A DNA stretch of 64,000 bases from Sorangium cellulosum So ce56. GTDB lineage: Bacteria > Myxococcota_A > Polyangia > Polyangiales > Polyangiaceae. This document shows, in pieces, positions 58,701-64,000 of the stretch. The stretch is taken from the NCBI RefSeq assembly GCF_000067165.1, contig NC_010162.1:3156501-3220500 (forward strand). The letters are read 5' to 3'. The notes beneath the pieces are model-generated. The model worked only from the letters and a program-made list of their open reading frames with translations, had not been told where the DNA came from and ran no database searches. The position numbers were made by a program, and so were the translations under genes. Within the stretch, counting starts at the first letter, position 1; each line of letters starts with the position of its first letter.

Positions 58701-60062
58701 GACGAAGAGCTCCCCGTCCTTCAGGAAGCCCAGGTCGCCCGTGCGGAGGAACTCGCCCGGCTCGCCGGTCGCGAGCCGCGCGCGGAAGGTGCCCTTCGTC
58801 TCCTCGGCGCGACCCCAGTAGCCCTGGGCCACGCTGGGACCACGGAGCCAGATCTCGCCGACGTGCCCAGCGGGGCAGGCGGTGAGCGCCTCGGGGTGCA
58901 CGACCACGAGCTCCTGGTCCGGCAGCGAGCGGCCGCAGCCGACGAGCCGCCGCGCCCCCGCCTCACCGGCGGCCGCCTCCTCGGCGCGCCCCTGCTCCAG
59001 CGCCGCCGCGCTCGAGGCGCCAACGATGGGGCCGCTGCCCGCTTCCCCGCCGGAGACGATGAGCGTCCCCTCCGCGAGCCCGTAGCAGGGATAGAAGGCC
59101 GTCCTCCTGAACCCGCACGGCCCGAAGGCCGCCGCGAACCGATCGAGGGTCTCCGGCCGCACCGGCTCCGCGCCGCAGAAGGCGACCTCCCACGAGCGCA
59201 GATCGAGCGAGCGCCGCTCCTCGGGCGAGCTCTTGCGAACACACAGCTCGAAGGCGAAGTTCGGGCCGCCGCTGATGGTGGCTCGTTCCTCCGAGATGGC
59301 CTGCAGCCACCGCAACGGGTGGCGCAGGAACGTCAGCGGGGACATCAGCGCCACGTTGAACCCGTGGTACAGCGGCTCGAGGATGCCGCCGATGAGCCCC
59401 ATGTCGTGGTAGGGCGGCAGCCATATCACCCCTGTGCTGCCCCGGTGCGCGCCGAAGCACCGTGAGATGCTCTCCAGGTTGTGCAGCAGGTTGCGGTGGC
59501 TCAGCATCACCCCCTTCGGGGTGCCCGTGGATCCCGACGTGTACTGGAGGAAAGCGAGCGACGCCGGGCCGACCGCCGGCGGCCGAAAGGCGCCCTCGCC
59601 CTCGGCCGGCAGCTCGTCGGTCGCGACCCAGCGCGCCGCGCCGAGCTCCGGCGCGCGATCGAACAGGTGCACGGCCATCGACGTGATCGTGCCCGTGGAG
59701 AGCACCAGCCCGGCCCGCGCGTCCTTCAGGATGGCGCAGAGCCGCGGCAGCGTCCGCTCGATGCGCGCCGGATCCGGCGGGTACGCCGGCACGGCGACGA
59801 GCCCCGCATAGACGCAGCCGAAGAAGGCGACGATGTACTCGAGCCCAGGCTCGTACAGCAGGATCGCCCGCTCTCCAGGCTCCGCGACCTGGCGGAGCGC
59901 GGAGGCGACCTGGCGGGCGCGGCGGGCGAGGTCGGCGTAGCTCATGCGAGCCACGATCTTCCCGCTGTCGTCGCGGAAGCTGGTTCCGCACGTCTCGGCG
60001 CTCCGCGCCTCGAGCAGATCGATCAGTGTGGCGTACCGCGGTTCTCGTTCGAGCGTCGTCAT
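49725..60062 (-). CDS. NRPS: FAAL-ACP-C-A(MOX)-PCP-C-A-PCP-TE
   Basis: 3445 residues. Domains in order: FAAL (about 1-590, YTSGSTGTPKGVMLSHRN), ACP (serine in YGLDSLRA near 655), C1 (716-1150, HHLVADG near 852), A1 (1178-2044, YVIYTSGSTGKPKG) interrupted at about 1412-1757 by a luciferase-like monooxygenase (GFSLFYFADDADQ to LDELKRLSERED), PCP2 (GGHSLL near 2088), C2 (2144-2560, HHIITDG near 2280), A2 (2600-3110), PCP3 (GGHSLL near 3153), TE (3214-3445, GWSMGG). Pocket residues read by eye: A1 DILQLGMIWK, matching glycine codes; A2 DIWEVTADDK, one change from the diaminobutyrate code. It should load a fatty acid, add Gly and a diamino acid, then release the product. The inserted domain would oxidise the Gly unit, as in MtaG. 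Confidence 0.9.
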   Translation of the reverse strand: MTTLEREPRYATLIDLLEARSAETCGTSFRDDSGKIVARMSYADLARRARQVASALRQVAEPGERAILLYEPGLEYIVAFFGCVYAGLVAVPAYPPDPARIERTLPRLCAILKDARAGLVLSTGTITSMAVHLFDRAPELGAARWVATDELPAEGEGAFRPPAVGPASLAFLQYTSGSTGTPKGVMLSHRNLLHNLESISRCFGAHRGSTGVIWLPPYHDMGLIGGILEPLYHGFNVALMSPLTFLRHPLRWLQAISEERATISGGPNFAFELCVRKSSPEERRSLDLRSWEVAFCGAEPVRPETLDRFAAAFGPCGFRRTAFYPCYGLAEGTLIVSGGEAGSGPIVGASSAAALEQGRAEEAAAGEAGARRLVGCGRSLPDQELVVVHPEALTACPAGHVGEIWLRGPSVAQGYWGRAEETKGTFRARLATGEPGEFLRTGDLGFLKDGELFVTGRRKDLIILRGRNHYPQDIELTVEQSHPAIRSGCSAAFAVEVDGEERLALALEIDVRKERDLRARLSACEAAIGAIRERLAMEHDLQPHAVALLPPGSIPKTSSGKIQRHACRAAFLGGELQTELLWRADEVRSGARLDADANAAATPAIQPAPPRAAPRGDAATVEELRSWLCGYLARALGGPAGGLDPEAPITRYGLDSLRAVELSSSLEQELGAPVPLDVLLRGPSPDALARHVAAQRAAASRPAGGLAAALTPRRAPGPLPLAPVQQRLWFLAQLDPDNPVYNIPVAVDLSGELDVAALQRALDAIARRHEPLRASIEERDGKPVQVIAAEGALPLEIVDLTGLPLSAREVEAQRRSREEARRPFQLTRGPLARATLLRIEPRRHVLLVVAHHLVADGWSFGVLARELSALYGAFSRGLPPGLADLPLGYADYVLWKHERLDGGAAADQLTRWGARLAGAPELLELPTDRPRPAAQTYRGARLPVRFPRALREALEAICRQEGVTPYMALLAGFALLLGRCSGQDDVCVGSAVAGRPPELSGLFGMFTNTVVLRVDLSRARTFRELLSQVRDVAVDAYADQDVPFERVVEHLRPARSQSFSPLFQAMLILLPDREVDLPALPGLTARPVEIDPGTSMVDLTLSLRSGEDGFEGYFEYSADLFDGASIARMASRLGALLLSAASSPDRRLSEATVMDEDELRLVTSGWNATRAAWTDACIHEQFSAQVRRTPDATACVFEGEEITYRELDARAGALAGELRSLGVGPEVIVGLCAERSIDMLVGLLGILKAGGAYLPLDPSYPSDRIGYMLDDAGAPVVVTEEHLTTRLAGSKARAVMLGRGQGRPETGAPPAAGARPANAAYVIYTSGSTGKPKGVVVPHRSVANFFSAMDRALGPVAPVAPGARWLAVTSISFDISVLELLWTLTRGLTVILQGEQRRRAPRRQAKGRPGARRPLGFSLFYFADDADQGGGDRYRLLWEGAKFADRHGFMAVWTPERHFHAFGGLYPNPSVVGAAIAAMTERVAIRAGSVVLPLHHPVRIAEEWALLDNISRGRVGVSFASGWHARDFVLAPERYADRKRIMLEGIDAVRRLWRGERLTFPDGAGTPTEIQIRPQPVQRELPVWLTAAGNPETFEAAGRGGMNILTHLLGQSIDDLAERIAIYREARRRAGHEGEGHVTLMLHTFVERDADLVRARISAPFRSYLRSSADLMRGLGRSLGIDLDSAVREEDLDLLVSHAFDRYVETSGLFGTPSDCLERVAQLKEIGVDEIGCLIDFGVEPDAVLASLPYLDELKRLSEREDRRSLEDTSAPRQIERHQVDYLQCTPSLLRGMMLEPSAAAALSSLRALLLGGEPLPFDLVEEIRKTFPGALLNMYGPTETTIWSSTHLVERAAGTGWASIGRPIDNTALYVCDRHLQLVPVGVQGELYIGGEGVTRGYLSRPALTAERFLPDPFSGDAGARMYRTGDRVRWLPDGTVEFLGRTDHQVKLRGFRIELGEIEAMLAQHEAVALAVVSVREDTPGDRRLVAYVVPAPERSVDEAELKRFVRDRLPDYMVPSVVVALSSLPLTANGKIDRKALPRPSGEHAMASSTFVAPRTEVEGRVAQIWAEALGVPGVGVEDDFFALGGHSLLATQVVARLRSAFGVDLPLGLIFQSPTVAAIARHIEASAGAAELLPLRRVERAGPLPLSLAQERMWFLHQLSPESVAQNVAWSVRFSSAIDPAALERSVTELSRRHEILRTSFPSVDGRPVQRIAPPAKVPVPVTDLRGLRPDARLDAARERHLRLALEPFDLDEGPLLRVELLRLRDAEDVLVVALHHIITDGWSLGVLAREITALYEAFSSGRPSPLPELPIQYADFAVCQRQWLSEESLAAQLSYWKQALAGVPAVLELPSDRPRPPVLSYRGGRHAIRVSAAMTEALKALSRREAVTLFMTLLAAFQVLLHRYSGQQDIVVGSPVAGRSRQELDGLIGFFLNTVALRVDLSGDPSFLDLLKRVHRTALEAYAHQDLPFDKLVEELNPARSRAHAPLFQVMFILQDPTGASRAEALETEEVFTGTAMFDLTLALTEAEQQLGGHIEYNADLFDPPTIARMAAHLEQLLEGIVRDPTRPISSLPLLPADERRTLLDDWTRTEMPFPEEECFTTLFEAQVERTPGAIAAVGEGGASLTYRALDERADALARALVRHGAGPDEVIALLAERGLDFLGGMIGVWKAGSAYLPLDPFHPPHRIAQVLESSGARRVLVSGPLEAALRRALEGMAAAPQVIHLEDALTPGAEIARAPLPHARPSNLAYVIYTSGSTGAPKGAMVEHRGMLNHLFAKVQDLELTAEDCVAETASQCFDISVWQFLVALLLGGRVHILGEEVVRDPARLLAAIEEHGLSIVELVPSMLRAVLAEARSLERAPQLSGLRWMVATGEALPPELCTQWIEAYPAVPLLNAYGPTECSDDVTHHRVREVPTAAHVPIGRSVANMRLYLLDRRGQPAPIGVPGELFVGGVGVGRGYLRDPRRTADVFLPDPFSPVPGARMYKTGDLARYLPSGELQFLGRLDHQVKVRGFRIELAEIESALKRHPGVAEAVVVAREDRPGDKQLVAYVVPAAGSPRSAALLKEHARELLPEYMVPAFVVLLDALPLNANGKVDRKALPAPDRSGAAESFVAPRDALERDLAAIWAAVLGAERVGVRDDFFDLGGHSLLAVRLMAEIQARTGQRLPLAALFQGGTVERLAALLRDERRLDPSSPLVTITPGAERRPFFCVHPVGGNVLCYRELARQLGAEQPFYGLQSPGLDGAQAPPASVEEMAALYVSAVRSVQPSGPYLLGGWSMGGVVAFEMARQLERSEQRVEVLALIDAQVEGVRPGAPPADADHLLHTLFDHDLARVAGGSPPPEEALPALRRVFMSNMKALYGYDPGPYGGTITVFQAIDGRASSPDAVDAWRRLAPSGVEVERVRGDHYSILQAPGVEPVARKLRALIERARREAP

Positions 60063-60183
60063 CTACAAGCTACCTCTGTTACAGACGGCATGTTCACGCC
60101 GGCGACATCGAGCTTCCTGATCGCCGTCGCCACCGGACCGACGCGCCACGCGAGGCGCGCGGTTCGCGCACGGTTCACTTGCC

Positions 60184-61191
60184 TCAGCGCGCCATCTCGA
60201 AGAAGAAGTCGTCGACCACGACGCGCTGGCCTCGCGCGCTCGCGACGTCGTAGACCCATCGGCCGACCGCGAGATCGAGCACCCCGAGCCCGAAGGGCGA
60301 GAAGATCGCCGGCTTGTCGCGGCCGATCCAGCGCTCGCCCCGCATCAGCTGGGCGAGGGTCCCGGTCACGAAGCTCCGGCCCCCGGTCAGCCTCTCCGCG
60401 AGGTGCGGCGACGTGTTCGCCTTCATCACGTGCTCGACGTCATCCACGATGTTGTAGGACCCGAGCAGGATCTCCGGCGCGAGATCGCGGAGAGAGATGT
60501 TGAGCACCAGCGGGTTGTGCGAGAACAGCGCCGGATCCAGGATGTAGGGCTCGCCCGCGACCGTGGCGAGGACGATGAGGTCGCTGCCCGTGATCGCGGC
60601 CTCGGCGCTTGAAACGCAGTCGATCGCGCCGTGGCGACCCGGCTTGCACACCTGGGTCGCGAACCGCTGCGACTCCGCCTTATTTAGATCGTGCAGCAGC
60701 ACCGACCCGATCTCCCAGCCGAGCGCGAGGAGGAAGTCGTAAATGTACCTCGCGATGAGGCCGTTGCCGATGATGCTCAGCCTGTTCACCGCGCGCTTGC
60801 CGCCGTTCATCCACTCGGCCGCCAGCGCCGCCGAGCCGGCCGTGCGGGCGGCGGAGATGATCGAGCTCTCGAGGCAGGCGAAGGGGTAGCCCGTCTCGTA
60901 GCTGTTCAGGAGGAGCGCGGCCGAGGCCCGCGGGATCCCCCGGCGAATGTTGTCGGGGTAGCTCGCGATCCACTTGATGCCCGAGACGCCGACGTCTCCC
61001 CCGAGGAACGCGGGCAGCGCGATGATGCGATTCTTCGGCTGCTCCGGGAACCGCAGGAAATAGCTGTCCGGGTTCACGGTCTGCCCGTCCTCGTGCATCA
61101 GGTAGGCGCTCTTGACGCGCTCCACGCAGGCGGGGATGTCGGCGTGGATGATCTCGTGGATCACCTTGCCCGTAATGATCGAGAAATCCAT
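60184..61191 (-). CDS. sbnB: SbnB-like N-(amino-carboxyethyl)-glutamate dehydrogenase
   Basis: 335 residues, the same length as SbnB (336). The ornithine-cyclodeaminase fold is clear: FPEQPKNRIIALPAFLGGDV, GIKWIASYPDNI, SAARTAGSAALAAEW, and the NAD loop IIGNGLIARYIYDFLLALGW. In the staphyloferrin B pathway SbnB oxidatively cleaves the SbnA product into L-2,3-diaminopropionate and 2-oxoglutarate using NAD+. It lies between the SbnA-like gene and the NRPS on one strand, so it should feed Dap to the NRPS. Confidence 0.9.
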   Translation of the reverse strand: MDFSIITGKVIHEIIHADIPACVERVKSAYLMHEDGQTVNPDSYFLRFPEQPKNRIIALPAFLGGDVGVSGIKWIASYPDNIRRGIPRASAALLLNSYETGYPFACLESSIISAARTAGSAALAAEWMNGGKRAVNRLSIIGNGLIARYIYDFLLALGWEIGSVLLHDLNKAESQRFATQVCKPGRHGAIDCVSSAEAAITGSDLIVLATVAGEPYILDPALFSHNPLVLNISLRDLAPEILLGSYNIVDDVEHVMKANTSPHLAERLTGGRSFVTGTLAQLMRGERWIGRDKPAIFSPFGLGVLDLAVGRWVYDVASARGQRVVVDDFFFEMAR

Positions 61192-61376
61192 TCTGATGCG
61201 ATCTCCGTTGTCTCACGCTGGCCCCGAGCCTGGCGTCGCTCCTCCGAGGCAGCGCGATCGCCGGTCAGAGACATGGGTTGAAAGATGGTGGTCGGCCGCC
61301 CGGGCTCCGCTCTGCCTCGCTCGTCACGAGCCGCGCCAGGAGATCCCCTTGGACCAGATCCTCCGGGGCGTGCCCT

Positions 61377-62333
61377 CTACGCGCCGAGCCTGGACGTCCA
61401 GGCGTCATTGAAGATGGTGTCCGCGTACGAGATGCCGCGGTCAGCGCAGACGAACAGCACCGATGGGCGGCTCGTGGAGCGCATCCTCGGGAGGAGCTTC
61501 TTCACCGCGGCGTAGCACGAGCCGGACGAGCCCCCGACGAGCAGCCCGTGCCGCGTGAGGAGCTCGCGGCAGGCGCGCACGGTCTCGACCTCGGAGACGA
61601 GGACGACGTCGTCGATCTTCGCCTCGTCGACCAGCTTGGATCGGACGCTGGCGCCGATGCCCGCGATGTGGCGCGGCCCTGGAGCGCCCCCGAAGATGAC
61701 CGAGCCCTGCGCGTCGACGGCGATGATACGCGCGTTCGGGAACGCCTCCTTCACCCGCCGGGAAATACCGGCGATCGTCGCTCCTGTGCTCACGCCCACG
61801 AAGACGTAGTGAAGCTCGGAGAAGGCCGAGCAGATCTCCTCGCCCGTGAAGCGGTAGTGGGCCCCGACCGCGTCCATGTTGCCGTACTGGTTGGTCCAGT
61901 ACGAATCGTGGATGCTCTCTCGCAGCTCCCGGAGCTTCTGGAGCCGCGCCTTCAAGAAGCCGCCCATGTCGTCCGGCTCGGTCACCTTGACGACGCTCGG
62001 GCAGAGCCTTCGCAAGAGGGACTCGTAGGCCTCCGTGGTGTTCGGATCGATCACCGGGATGAACTCGAGGCCGAGCTGGCGCGCGTAGAACGCGAGCGCG
62101 ACGGCGAAGTTCCCCGAGGAGGACTCGATGAGGACGGTCTTGTCGTGGATCTCACCCCGCTTGATCGCCTGGTGCAGGATCCAGAGCGCGGGACGATCCT
62201 TCAAGCTCCCTACCGGGTTGTGCCCCTCGATCTTGGCGAAGAGCTTGACCCCATCGCACTCGAGGGGGAGCACGGTCGTTTCTCGAAGGGTCCCCAGGAG
62301 CGAGGCGACCTTCGTCAAGAGTTTTTCAGCCAT
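61377..62333 (-). CDS. sbnA: SbnA-like N-(amino-carboxyethyl)-glutamate synthase (PLP)
   Basis: 318 residues (SbnA is 326). The PLP lysine is in NPVGSLKDRPA, the phosphate loop is VGVSTGATIAGI, and the asparagine/serine loop is ESSSGNFAVALAF. SbnA joins O-phospho-L-serine and L-glutamate to give the SbnB substrate. This differs from cysteine synthase in the GSLKDRPA motif (cysteine synthase usually SVKDR). With SbnB it makes L-2,3-diaminopropionate. It is probably the first gene of the NRPS operon; its promoter should be in the 180-base gap upstream. Confidence 0.9.
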   Translation of the reverse strand: MAEKLLTKVASLLGTLRETTVLPLECDGVKLFAKIEGHNPVGSLKDRPALWILHQAIKRGEIHDKTVLIESSSGNFAVALAFYARQLGLEFIPVIDPNTTEAYESLLRRLCPSVVKVTEPDDMGGFLKARLQKLRELRESIHDSYWTNQYGNMDAVGAHYRFTGEEICSAFSELHYVFVGVSTGATIAGISRRVKEAFPNARIIAVDAQGSVIFGGAPGPRHIAGIGASVRSKLVDEAKIDDVVLVSEVETVRACRELLTRHGLLVGGSSGSCYAAVKKLLPRMRSTSRPSVLFVCADRGISYADTIFNDAWTSRLGA

Positions 62334-62444
62334 GGGAGTCCACTCTCGTGAGCTAACGTGAAGTCCATTCCACGGGGCGACCTGAGCGAGCTCCGTTCCG
62401 CTGGCTGAACGGGCGGCGAATGACTGTATTTGAAGGTAATTGAA

Positions 62445-62474
62445 GGAGACTGACGGAGACTGACGGAGACTGAC
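62445..62474. repeat. three 10-bp tandem repeats
   Basis: GGAGACTGAC three times in a row in the gap before the NRPS operon. Related decanucleotide spacing is seen at 6981-7050. May be a regulatory protein site or slippage. Confidence 0.8.
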
Positions 62475-62513
62475 GATGACCGATGGAAACTGATCGCGAC
62501 GGACGACTTCGAA

Positions 62514-63488
62514 TTACAGGCCCGTCGAGCCACCAGCGAGGAGGCGCTCGATACAGCTCTGGACCGAGAGCGCTTCACGCAAGCTGGCGAGGGTGTGCGA
62601 GCCGCCCCGCATCATCGCCGCGAGATGGTCGAGCAGCGCCGTCCGGTTGCGCGCGAGGGCCTGCTCCGGCGTCCCGGGGCAGAGGTCGACCCAGCTCGCG
62701 CCGTCCTGGATCTCGGCGCTATACCAGTGGTGGGTGCGACCCGCTCCACGCTCGCCGATCAGGGTGAAGGCGTTGAAGTCGTCCTCTTCTCCACCCACGC
62801 AGGCGCTCACCTCGATGGGAATGGCCCCCGCGGTCAACCGGGCCTGAATCGCTGTCTCCGACCCGACGCCGTCCGCCGGGAAATCGACGCGCGAGCGCTC
62901 GACGCGCAGCGCCCCGAGCAGGCGCTGCGCCAGAAACACGAAATGCGACAGCACCTCGCGGACAAACCCGCCCTCCTGCCGGCCGGCGAGCCAGCCGCCG
63001 GCGGGCTGCCACGGTCGAGGCCACGCGCGAAACGAGGCGTCGATGCGCGCCTGCCGCACCTCGCCGATGCGCCCGGCGCGCAGCGCGTCCCCGAGCGCCT
63101 GCACCGGCGGCGAGACGGCGAAGCCGAAGTTGACGGCGGCGCGCACGCCGGCCCGCTCGAGCCGATCCACGGTCGCCGCCGCCGCTTCGACGTCGACCGC
63201 GAGCGGCTTCTCGCACAGGATCGCCTTGCCCGCCCCTGCGGCGAGGCGCAGGTGCTCGAGGTGGGTCGCCGGCGGCGAGGCGATGTAGATAAGTTCAACC
63301 GGAGCAGCGACCACCTCCGCGGCGGTCCTCCGCCGGCAAGCCCTGTCGAACGCCTCGATGCGCTGAATCGCCTCGGCGGATGGGTCCCACGCAGCGACGA
63401 CCTGGAAATCAGGGCGCTGCGCGAGGAGGCGCGCGATCCGCTCGCCTATCGTGCCGAAGCCGATGATTCCAACGCCGATCTTGCGCAT
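62514..63488 (-). CDS. Gfo/Idh/MocA family oxidoreductase
   Basis: 324 residues. The N-terminal Rossmann fold is intact (GVGIIGFGTIGERIARLLAQ) with the EKP motif of the family (AILCEKPLAVDVEAAA). C-terminal part GGFVREVLSHFVFLAQRLLG holds the conserved His-containing substrate helix. Such enzymes reduce or oxidise sugar, inositol or imine substrates with NAD(P)H; in siderophore clusters they reduce thiazolines (Irp3/PchG type), but that likeness is not visible here. It lies upstream of SbnA on the same strand with 180 bases between, so it may or may not belong to the cluster. Confidence 0.85.
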   Translation of the reverse strand: MRKIGVGIIGFGTIGERIARLLAQRPDFQVVAAWDPSAEAIQRIEAFDRACRRRTAAEVVAAPVELIYIASPPATHLEHLRLAAGAGKAILCEKPLAVDVEAAAATVDRLERAGVRAAVNFGFAVSPPVQALGDALRAGRIGEVRQARIDASFRAWPRPWQPAGGWLAGRQEGGFVREVLSHFVFLAQRLLGALRVERSRVDFPADGVGSETAIQARLTAGAIPIEVSACVGGEEDDFNAFTLIGERGAGRTHHWYSAEIQDGASWVDLCPGTPEQALARNRTALLDHLAAMMRGGSHTLASLREALSVQSCIERLLAGGSTGL

Positions 63489-64000
63489 ACTCAGCCGTCC
63501 ATCCTGGATTTTTGACGGACTCCGGTGGGGTATACTACGGAGCTACCTCACAACGCAAGCGTGACCGCGCGTCTTCGATCCTCACATCCCGTCATGCCGC
63601 GCGATGAATGTCACGCCAACGTCATGCGGGGGTGCGCCGCGCATCCGCGTCGTCCGATTCGGGTGGAACGATGCGCACACGCTCTCTGGTCACGCCGGGG
63701 CGCGTGTTCGCAGATGCCTTTGATCAGCAAGCGCGCTCCTCGCAGGAGAGCTCCTGTCGAGTCGAACGTGCGAAGCACGCTCGACGACGGCTGAGCTCGG
63801 CGTGCCTCCGATAGCGGCTGAGCCCGTCACTCGTCCTCCGCAGCTGCGCCTGATCCCGGCGTGGTCCATGGCGCCAGCCTCATCGCTGCCGCGTTCCCCG
63901 TAGGCGCATCAGGCCATTCCTTCGTGCCGCACGCCGAAACGACAGGAGCCGCGCGAGCTGCGCAGATCCGCGGATGCTCATCGCTTCGTTCGCAGTAGAT
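63489..64000. other. right-edge intergenic, 512 bases
   Basis: Upstream region of the oxidoreductase gene with a likely promoter (TAGTAT-like -10 on the minus strand near 63525-63530). No gene supported on either strand; short open frames lack ribosome sites. Confidence 0.45.

Noticed and set aside
55575..59465. Long open frame of about 1300 codons on the plus strand opposite the NRPS
   Set aside because: Composition is Arg/Ala/Glu-rich with no domain pattern; such antisense frames are an artefact of very high third-position G+C. The minus-strand NRPS reading is unambiguous.
63525..63814. Two short plus-strand open frames near the right edge
   Set aside because: Cys/Arg-rich without ribosome sites or family likeness; probably non-coding.

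Overview
The window is about 70% G+C and densely coded on both strands. It looks like a large-genome myxobacterium of the Sorangium/Polyangiales type. Supporting signs are Pro/Ala-rich lipoproteins, a eukaryote-type Ser/Thr kinase with a transmembrane tail, several sigma-factor/membrane-protein cassettes, an Uma2-type gene and a giant NRPS gene. No rRNA, tRNA, CRISPR array or intact insertion sequence was seen.

Region 1 (1-9000) is a stress/NAD region. It holds an Uma2-like fragment, an ADP-ribose-type Nudix hydrolase and a TerB/Coq4-like protein. These are followed, on the minus strand, by a TerY-P-type triad (PP2C phosphatase, atypical kinase with zinc ribbon, vWA protein) with a nicotinamidase-like cysteine hydrolase inside the operon. 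Just upstream lies an NrtR-like Nudix/winged-helix regulator. The promoter of this regulator and the promoter of the triad operon share the same two-box operator with identical spacing, so the regulator probably controls itself and the triad. This is one of the two strongest candidate systems.

Region 2 (9000-24400) is mixed: a PAS-STAS protein, an L,D-transpeptidase lipoprotein, a tiny secreted peptide with three CPC motifs encoded with an ECF sigma factor and a Cys-containing membrane protein, a 127-bp nested palindrome, a GFA-family protein, thioredoxin, an FMN reductase with a palindromic operator, a large lipoprotein with one CxxCH motif, a second sigma-factor cassette, and a periplasmic-binding-like/STAS sensor without an HTH.

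Region 3 (24400-31900) is oxygenase-related and partly decayed: a truncated LysR gene, an internally deleted ferredoxin reductase, an intact membrane fatty-acid/sterol hydroxylase, then a minus-strand set with a DUF4331-SRPBCC fusion, a TPR protein, a DyP peroxidase and an unknown protein. Region 4 (31900-44700) is largely core metabolism: ammonium transporter, MalQ and GlgX (divergent), a Ser/Thr kinase, an HxlR regulator divergent from a DHFR-like reductase, and lipoproteins.

Region 5 (44686-63488) is a biosynthetic gene cluster on the minus strand. SbnA- and SbnB-like enzymes should supply 2,3-diaminopropionate. A 3445-residue protein reads FAAL-ACP-C-A(with inserted luciferase-like monooxygenase)-PCP-C-A-PCP-TE. 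By eye, the first adenylation pocket reads as glycine and the second as a diamino acid. Downstream are a FemAB/GNAT-like protein, a stand-alone LanB-type glutamylation-domain protein and an M20 peptidase; upstream is a Gfo/Idh/MocA oxidoreductase. The inferred product is an acyl-Gly-Dap lipopeptide with oxidation at glycine, possibly modified further by aminoacyl-tRNA-type enzymes. All functional statements rest on motif reading without database searches.
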